Of a stretch of 10,534 nucleotides of DNA, positions 6,972-10,534 are shown piece by piece. The stretch covers positions 1 through 10,534 of the forward strand of contig JBKPCR010000100.1 in NCBI GenBank assembly GCA_046727435.1. Direction: 5' to 3'. A model generated the notes under the pieces. That model saw only the letters and a list, made by a program, of their open reading frames with translations, searched no databases and was not told the origin of the DNA. This stretch comes from CAVPRW01 sp046727435 [NCBI: bacterium] (GTDB lineage Bacteria; Tectomicrobia; Entotheonellia; J063). How positions within the stretch are numbered: the stretch's first letter is position 1; every line of letters starts with the position of its first letter. The translations under genes and the position numbers were made by a program.

Positions 6972-8345
6972 TTAGGGAAGGCCCAGCAACTTGTTGACCA
7001 TTTTATCGACGGCGATCAGTCCAGCTCCCTGGAGCTTGGACGAATAGCCGAGATCGGTGGCCGTCGTGCGCAGGAGATTCATGACTTCGTCAACGGAAAG
7101 CCCCGGTGCTAGCTGTAACACCGTAGCAACTGCCCCGGTGACATGCGCGGTGGCCTGACTGGTCCCGCTTCCCACGCCATAGCCTCCGCCGGGGATGGTA
7201 GAAAGGATCTTGCCAGATGCACCGGATCCGCCGGGGGCCACAACGCCTATCTCCGACCCAGACCGGCTATAGTTTGTCACATGATTGTAAAGGTCTGTGG
7301 CTCCCACAGCGAGAACCCAGGGATAGCGGGCAGGGTAATTGACGCCCCCCTGCAAGGGATCCAAGAAGGTATCACAGCCGATCTTTCTCCCGGAGTCATC
7401 CCCACCGGAGTCATCCCCACCGGAGTCATCCCCACCGGAGTCATCCCCACCGGAGTCATCTCCGCCCGAGTCATCCCCACCGGAGTCATTCGCCCCAGAG
7501 TCGTTGGGGGTAAATGTGCAGCGGTTGCCAGCGGCGGCCACCATGATTACCCCAGTCTGGTAGAGGTTTTTGGTAACGGTTTCCAGTAGTGGGCTATCCT
7601 CTGAGAACGAGAGGCTCATGTTTACCACTCGAAGACCTTGGCCAGCAACCCATTGCAGGCCATTGATGAGATCAGAAACATAGCCATGGCCGGTTGAGTC
7701 GAGCACTTTCACCGCCACAAGCGCCGGACGAGAGGCTACCCCGATGATCCCCTGACCATTCGACGCCGCGGCGATGATTCCAGCCATCTCAGTCCCGTGA
7801 CCGATGTAGTCCTGGTAGTCAGACGGATCCTCGGCGGCACGGGCGTTATATCCGCCGACGATGTATGGCGACAGCTCGGGATGTGTTGTATCGATTCCAC
7901 TATCGACGATGGCCACCGTAGGCCTTGATACACTCAGTGAAGTGACGAGATCGGCGACCAGAGGCGTGCCGATCCGGTCAACCCCCCAAGGGAAGAGCTC
8001 TGCGGCGGGAGGTTCCACAGGCGTCATAGATACGACATGATCCGCTCCGATTACATAATCGTTGTACACCCCTACCACGGCTCGATTGCGCTGCAAGGCT
8101 TTCAATGCTTGAAGTGCTCGCCCCGCAGGGAGTTCGATAGCGACGCCGTCGATGATCGGCAGATTATGCAAGACACGCGCGCCGGCCTGCTTGGCCATCT
8201 GTTGCCGAGCCTGCCCGGAAGTTCCCTTCTGAAAAACCACGATCTTTCTGCGACCCTCCACCGGGTGGCCGAATGCTGCCCCTCCGAGGATGACCATCGA
8301 TACCACTACGTTGACGAGAAACCTGAACCATACAGCCTGTTTCAT
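6972..8345 (-). CDS. Secreted subtilisin-like (S8) serine protease with Asp-rich repeat insert
   Basis: A 457-residue subtilase preproenzyme. Residues 1-26 are a signal peptide (cleavage near AAFG-HP). Residues about 33-100 resemble an I9 inhibitor/chaperone propeptide, normally removed by self-cleavage. The catalytic domain shows D148 in AIVDSGID, H183 in GHGTEMAG, oxyanion-hole N274 in AAAGN and S396 in GTSQATAHVTG, where the usual GTSMATPHV has Gln for Met and Ala for Pro. Directly after N274 lies an insert (about 281-319) of NDSG/GDDSG repeats, flanked by C276 and C324, which could form a disulfide; the acidic repeat could bind calcium, but neither is shown. The protein ends soon after the catalytic fold, with no sorting or anchor domain. 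The ATG at 8345 follows a GAGGGA site. It appears to be the first gene of the leftward operon and should act in the periplasm or outside the cell. Confidence 0.94.
   Translation of the reverse strand: MKQAVWFRFLVNVVVSMVILGGAAFGHPVEGRRKIVVFQKGTSGQARQQMAKQAGARVLHNLPIIDGVAIELPAGRALQALKALQRNRAVVGVYNDYVIGADHVVSMTPVEPPAAELFPWGVDRIGTPLVADLVTSLSVSRPTVAIVDSGIDTTHPELSPYIVGGYNARAAEDPSDYQDYIGHGTEMAGIIAAASNGQGIIGVASRPALVAVKVLDSTGHGYVSDLINGLQWVAGQGLRVVNMSLSFSEDSPLLETVTKNLYQTGVIMVAAAGNRCTFTPNDSGANDSGGDDSGGDDSGGDDSGGDDSGGDDSGGDDSGRKIGCDTFLDPLQGGVNYPARYPWVLAVGATDLYNHVTNYSRSGSEIGVVAPGGSGASGKILSTIPGGGYGVGSGTSQATAHVTGAVATVLQLAPGLSVDEVMNLLRTTATDLGYSSKLQGAGLIAVDKMVNKLLGLP
7392..7511 (-). repeat. 15-bp tandem repeat array encoding GDDSG units in the protease
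   Basis: The plus-strand unit is GGAGTCATCCCCACC. Four perfect copies start at 7392, 7407, 7422 and 7437. Slightly changed copies follow at 7452, 7467 and 7482, and a decayed eighth at 7497-7511. Because 15 is a multiple of three, gain or loss of units keeps the protease in frame. Near-perfect central copies with degenerate edges are the usual mark of recent slippage expansion. Confidence 0.95.
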
Positions 8346-8392
8346 GCTACTTCCCTCGCAAAAGCCTCTCTGTCACAGATAGAAAACACGAT

Positions 8393-8431
8393 TGTGGACA
8401 TCCCTTATGTCATCCTTGCAGCCTGTGGACA
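8393..8431. repeat. Direct repeat TGTGGACA, two copies 31 bp apart, possible operator
   Basis: Identical octamers lie at 8393-8400 and 8424-8431, upstream of the protease start at 8345. The 31-bp start-to-start distance is close to three helical turns, so both copies would face the same side of the DNA, as expected for a dimeric or tandem regulator site. Only two copies are seen and chance cannot be excluded. Confidence 0.3.
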
Positions 8432-8695
8432 GCATTTGTTCTTACGACAGCGGTGAGCCGGAACGCGGACGCTATCGTGCAGGTAATCATTACTTGGCTC
8501 TGGTGTTCTGGACCTACAGCAACTCGGCAGGACACGAGATGCTCGGCAATATTAACCATTCGAAAGGCGGCTTGGGGGATATCCATGGTGCACGGCACAG
8601 GGATGAACAAGGTACCCGTATGCGCGCAGTGCCCATGCTATCGTCCATGTGTGTCTCAGACTTGAATCCGCCGCTTCCATGGGCTGTACCTCCCA

Positions 8696-8724
8696 TTGTC
8701 CTACACTGTTGATTGTGATACACT
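8696..8724 (+). promoter_or_regulatory. Candidate sigma-70 promoter with extended -10 for the HAD gene
   Basis: TTGTCC (8696-8701) serves as -35, followed by a 17-bp spacer and TACACT (8719-8724) as -10, with TG at 8716-8717 giving an extended -10. Each hexamer matches consensus at four of six bases and spacing is optimal. Transcription would start near 8731, leaving about a 90-base leader before the ATG at 8822. It lies inside an upstream in-frame extension of the HAD frame, arguing against that longer start. Confidence 0.5.
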
Positions 8725-8770
8725 CTCGCCACACTTCGCTGCGACACTGGATAGGGATGTTCTGCTGCAG

Positions 8771-8786
8771 CGCGCCGTAGGGCGCG
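8771..8786 (+). other. Short perfect hairpin in the HAD gene leader
   Basis: CGCGCC (8771-8776) and GGCGCG (8781-8786) form a six-pair all-GC stem with loop GTAG. It lies 35 bases before the HAD start codon, in the predicted leader, and has no following T-run, so it is not a terminator. It might affect mRNA stability or simply reflect GC-rich sequence. Confidence 0.35.
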
Positions 8787-8821
8787 ATGCCTTCCAACTC
8801 TATAATCCAGAGGATGACAGC

Positions 8822-9550
8822 ATGACCAAACGATTCAGCGCGGTCTTTTTCGATGCGGCCAATACGCTGTTGTATCCCGAACCTCCAGTCGGCGAACTGT
8901 ATGCCCGCACAGCCAGAAAATATGCGGTTAACGTCAGTGCTGTCGACGTGCAGACGCAATTTCGGCGCAGTTGGGAGGCGCTGCAAGTCAAGGCGGTAGG
9001 CGATCCGGTGCGTTATGGCATCGGTGAAGCGGATGGTAGGCGCTGGTGGTATGCGCTGGTGGCTGAGACGTTCCGACCTCTGGGCATGCCACAGCCTTTT
9101 GACGTCTTCTTCGATGAGCTCTACAATCTATTTGCAGACCCGGACGTCTGGCGCGTGTATCCGGAAGTATTCGAGGTGTTGCAGGCCTTGAAGGCACGTG
9201 GCCTGACTATGGGGGTGCTCTCCAACTGGGATATTCGTTTGGGCCCATTACTCGATGGACTCAGCCTCAAGCCCTATTTTGACCACGTCGTTCTGTCGGC
9301 CGTGGTGGGATGGGAGAAGCCTCATCGGCGCATCTTTGAATCAGCGATTGCGCTTGCAGGCGTCCCGGCGGACGAAGTCCTGCATGTCGGCGATAATTAT
9401 CGGCAGGATGTCGTCGGAGCGCAGCAGGCGGGCATGTATGCTGTATGGTTACGGCGGCGCGGCGCACAAACGGCCGATTGCCCGGTAATTAGCTCGTTAC
9501 GCGAGCTTGTGACGATCATCGATGGTACCCATGATATTCCCCCCTCTTGA
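8822..9550 (+). CDS. HAD-superfamily hydrolase, subfamily IA
   Basis: A 242-residue cytoplasmic haloacid dehalogenase-like hydrolase. Motif I is FFDAANTLL with nucleophile D11; motif II is S134 in GVLSNWD; motif III is K166 in GWEKPHRRIF; motif IV is GDNYRQD with D191 and D196. The helical cap lies between motifs I and II (about 18-115), which defines type IA. Most HAD phosphatases have a second Asp at motif I (DxD); here that position is Ala (DAA), as in L-2-haloacid dehalogenases (FDAYGTL) and some REG-2-like members, so substrate and even reaction type are uncertain. The ATG at 8822 is preferred because AGGA lies about eight bases upstream and the nucleophile then falls at residue 11. It is the first gene of a rightward set with a small unknown protein and an MFS transporter. 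Confidence 0.93.
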   Translation: MTKRFSAVFFDAANTLLYPEPPVGELYARTARKYAVNVSAVDVQTQFRRSWEALQVKAVGDPVRYGIGEADGRRWWYALVAETFRPLGMPQPFDVFFDELYNLFADPDVWRVYPEVFEVLQALKARGLTMGVLSNWDIRLGPLLDGLSLKPYFDHVVLSAVVGWEKPHRRIFESAIALAGVPADEVLHVGDNYRQDVVGAQQAGMYAVWLRRRGAQTADCPVISSLRELVTIIDGTHDIPPS

Positions 9551-9606
9551 TGAGGGAGGACCCGGGTGGGAGGGAGAGCTGACTAGTCTCGTATAGTGCC
9601 GATGAT

Positions 9607-9649
9607 GACGCGCTGAGCGAAAGGCGTCGCGCCGGGTTTCAACCCTGGC
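9607..9649 (+). other. Two adjacent hairpins between the HAD gene and the next gene
   Basis: GACGC 9607-9611 pairs with GCGTC 9624-9628. Immediately after, GCC-GGGTT (9631-9638) pairs with AACCC-GGC (9641-9649, one bulged T) around a two-base TC core (a four-base loop if the innermost T-A pair opens). No T-run follows, so a Rho-independent terminator is unlikely. They lie 33 bases or more upstream of the ATG at 9682 and could be processing or attenuation structures. Confidence 0.35.
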
Positions 9650-9681
9650 CTGTTACCGATCCCTCAAGGACTTGATCCACA

Positions 9682-10056
9682 ATGAATATCCTAGATCGCC
9701 GACATACCTGGTTGCATACCCACTTTCTCACCGACTGCGAACGCCTGCCCCCACATCGCGTACGGGAGATCGAGAGTCAAATCATCCCGGTCTTGCGGAA
9801 TCTGGGGATCGTCTACGACATCCACTTTGATGCCCATCGCGATGACCCCGGCGTCCGCATCGTCCTCGAATGTATCCCGTTGCCAAACACCCTCGAGTTG
9901 ATCCAGCTTGAGCTCAAGCGCATCGTCCAGCCGATTCCTGCCAAGCCTCGCGAGATGCACATCATCACCTTCGATCGACCCGCCGCTGGAGGAGAAACGG
10001 GGGCGCCCACTCCAAGCTCTTCGAGTGTGACACCGGAAGCGGGGAGCAAGGAGTGA
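9682..10056 (+). CDS. Hypothetical protein, 124 residues, coupled to MFS gene
   Basis: I do not recognise this family. The protein is small and soluble with no signal peptide or membrane segment. Residues 1-100 alternate predicted helix and strand (HRVREIESQIIPVLRNL, then IVYDIHFDAH, VRIVLECIPL, LIQLELKRIV and MHIITFDRP), consistent with a compact alpha/beta domain. The last 25 residues are a disordered Ala/Gly/Ser/Pro-rich tail. A weak AAGGA lies about 12 bases before the ATG. Its TGA overlaps the GTG start of the transporter gene by GTGA, so it is probably co-translated with the transporter and may be functionally tied to it. Coding character (wobble GC, no stops, ordered frame) supports a real gene; the function is unknown. 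Confidence 0.75.
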   Translation: MNILDRRHTWLHTHFLTDCERLPPHRVREIESQIIPVLRNLGIVYDIHFDAHRDDPGVRIVLECIPLPNTLELIQLELKRIVQPIPAKPREMHIITFDRPAAGGETGAPTPSSSSVTPEAGSKE

Positions 10057-10534
10057 AGTCACACCCACTTGCCGCCTATCCGGCCGCCTGGACGATCTGT
10101 CCCATGCGTTTCTTGCTCGCATTTGCACAAGGCGGGATCCTGAGCCCACTTCTTCCCCTGCTGCGGGAGACCTTCCACGTCGGCTACGGCGAACTCGGAT
10201 TGCTCATCTCCATGTTTGGCCTAAGCCGTGTGGCGATGGACATCATGGCCGCCTATCTGCTCAGTTGGATCCCTTTGTTCAGATTGCTCTTGTTGGGGAT
10301 CATGATCACCGGTTTCGGATCGCTTCTCTGCGCCTTGGCGCCTGGTTTCTACTGGTTGGTCAGCACCCGTGTACTGGTCGGGCTTGGCGTCAGCATTACG
10401 ACGTTGGCTGGGCTCACAGTCATCATCGAATCGACCCCGCCGACCGCCCAGGGGCGTGCCAATAACCTCTTGGAATTCTCGGCGATCGGCGGCAGCGCAG
10501 TCAGTCCGACATTGTCGGGGCTGATGGCCTCGCT
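10053..10534 (+). CDS. MFS transporter, N-terminal part (cut by window end)
   Basis: The first 160 residues of a major facilitator superfamily permease; the 3' end is outside the window. Reading from GTG at 10053 gives a short cytoplasmic tail and then at least four hydrophobic segments: RFLLAFAQGGILSPLLPLL, ELGLLISMFGLSRVAMDIMA, LFRLLLLGIMITGFGSLLCAL and WLVSTRVLVGLGVSITTLAG. A following stretch, ESTPPTAQGRANNLLEFSAIGGSAVSP, with AQGRAN, matches the MFS pattern between helices 4 and 5. The motif A region after helix 2 is degenerate (MAAYLLSW). The GTG start is chosen because it overlaps the preceding stop (GTGA) and GGGGAG lies six bases upstream; an ATG at 10104 would delete the N-terminal tail and start at helix 1. 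Substrate cannot be told from this portion. Confidence 0.88.
   Translation, partial: MKSHPLAAYPAAWTICPMRFLLAFAQGGILSPLLPLLRETFHVGYGELGLLISMFGLSRVAMDIMAAYLLSWIPLFRLLLLGIMITGFGSLLCALAPGFYWLVSTRVLVGLGVSITTLAGLTVIIESTPPTAQGRANNLLEFSAIGGSAVSPTLSGLMAS

Larger units (their letters stand above)
8346..8821. other. Divergent intergenic region between protease operon and HAD operon
   Basis: These 476 bases separate two divergent transcription units. Identified inside are a direct repeat TGTGGACA near the protease start (8393-8431), an extended -10 promoter for the rightward genes (8696-8724) and a short hairpin (8771-8786). Between about 8432 and 8690 I see no convincing gene, RNA or terminator; several short open frames on both strands there lack ribosome sites and recognisable protein character. 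I could not pick a confident promoter for the leftward operon. Confidence 0.6.

Noticed and set aside
7392-7511. Repeat array as a CRISPR
   Set aside because: Units are 15 bp and directly abutting with no spacers, and they translate as an in-frame GDDSG repeat within the protease.
7143-7589. Plus-strand and alternative-frame open frames with repetitive peptides across the protease repeat
   Set aside because: A 15-bp repeat without stops stays open in several frames; only the minus-strand frame continues into catalytic S8 motifs on both sides.
8393-8431. TGTGGACA copies as DnaA boxes and a replication origin
   Set aside because: They differ from the complement of TTATNCACA at a core base, there are only two, and there is no AT-rich region or dnaA/dnaN gene nearby.
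8392-8712. Open frames of 60-140 codons in the divergent region on both strands
   Set aside because: They overlap each other, have no ribosome sites, show irregular composition and encode nothing recognisable.
8696-8821. N-terminal extension of the HAD protein from 8696
   Set aside because: A promoter with extended -10 lies inside it, the HAD fold normally starts a few residues before motif I, and the ATG at 8822 has its own AGGA site.
9631-9649. GGGTTTCAACCC hairpin as the T-arm of a tRNA
   Set aside because: No acceptor, D or anticodon arms can be folded around it at the required distances.
9691-10149. Minus-strand open frame of 152 codons opposite the small protein
   Set aside because: It crosses the coupled GTGA junction of two plus-strand genes and has no ribosome site or recognisable content.

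Overview
The window looks like chromosomal DNA of a GC-rich Gram-negative bacterium. Supporting signs are exported proteins with Sec signals, a Cache/HAMP membrane kinase, a multi-receiver hybrid kinase, and Shine-Dalgarno sites of the AGGAGG type. The sequence alone does not fix the phylum; gene style would fit Nitrospirota, NC10 or a deltaproteobacterium-like lineage, but that is a guess.

Left edge (1-1470): two mobile elements are stacked against the 3' end of a kinase gene. Positions about 63-134 look like domains V and VI of a group II intron, i.e. the 3' terminus of an intron whose body lies outside the window. Three bases later a complete 1327-bp ISAzo13-family insertion sequence occupies 141-1467, with 17-bp terminal inverted repeats (16/17 identical) and a 3-bp TTA target duplication. 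The right-hand TTA copy is the stop codon (TAA on the minus strand) of the adjacent kinase, so the insertion leaves that reading frame intact.

Centre (1468-8345, minus strand): four tightly packed co-directional genes form a probable operon, in transcription order: a secreted subtilisin-like protease, a family 5 (peptide-type) ABC substrate-binding protein, an NtrB-like membrane sensor histidine kinase, and a REC-HK-REC-REC hybrid kinase. No permease or ATPase gene accompanies the binding protein, and no DNA-binding response regulator is present. I infer a sensory system in which an extracytoplasmic protease and a solute-binding protein feed a membrane kinase and a multi-receiver phosphorelay hub. 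The protease carries an unusual Asp/Gly/Ser repeat encoded by a 15-bp tandem array, placed directly after its oxyanion-hole Asn and bracketed by two cysteines.

Right (8346-10534): a 476-bp divergent intergenic region holds a direct repeat near the protease start and a good extended -10 promoter for the rightward genes. These are a HAD-IA hydrolase with a dehalogenase-like motif I, a small unrecognised protein, and an MFS transporter cut by the window end. The last two overlap by GTGA and are probably translationally coupled.
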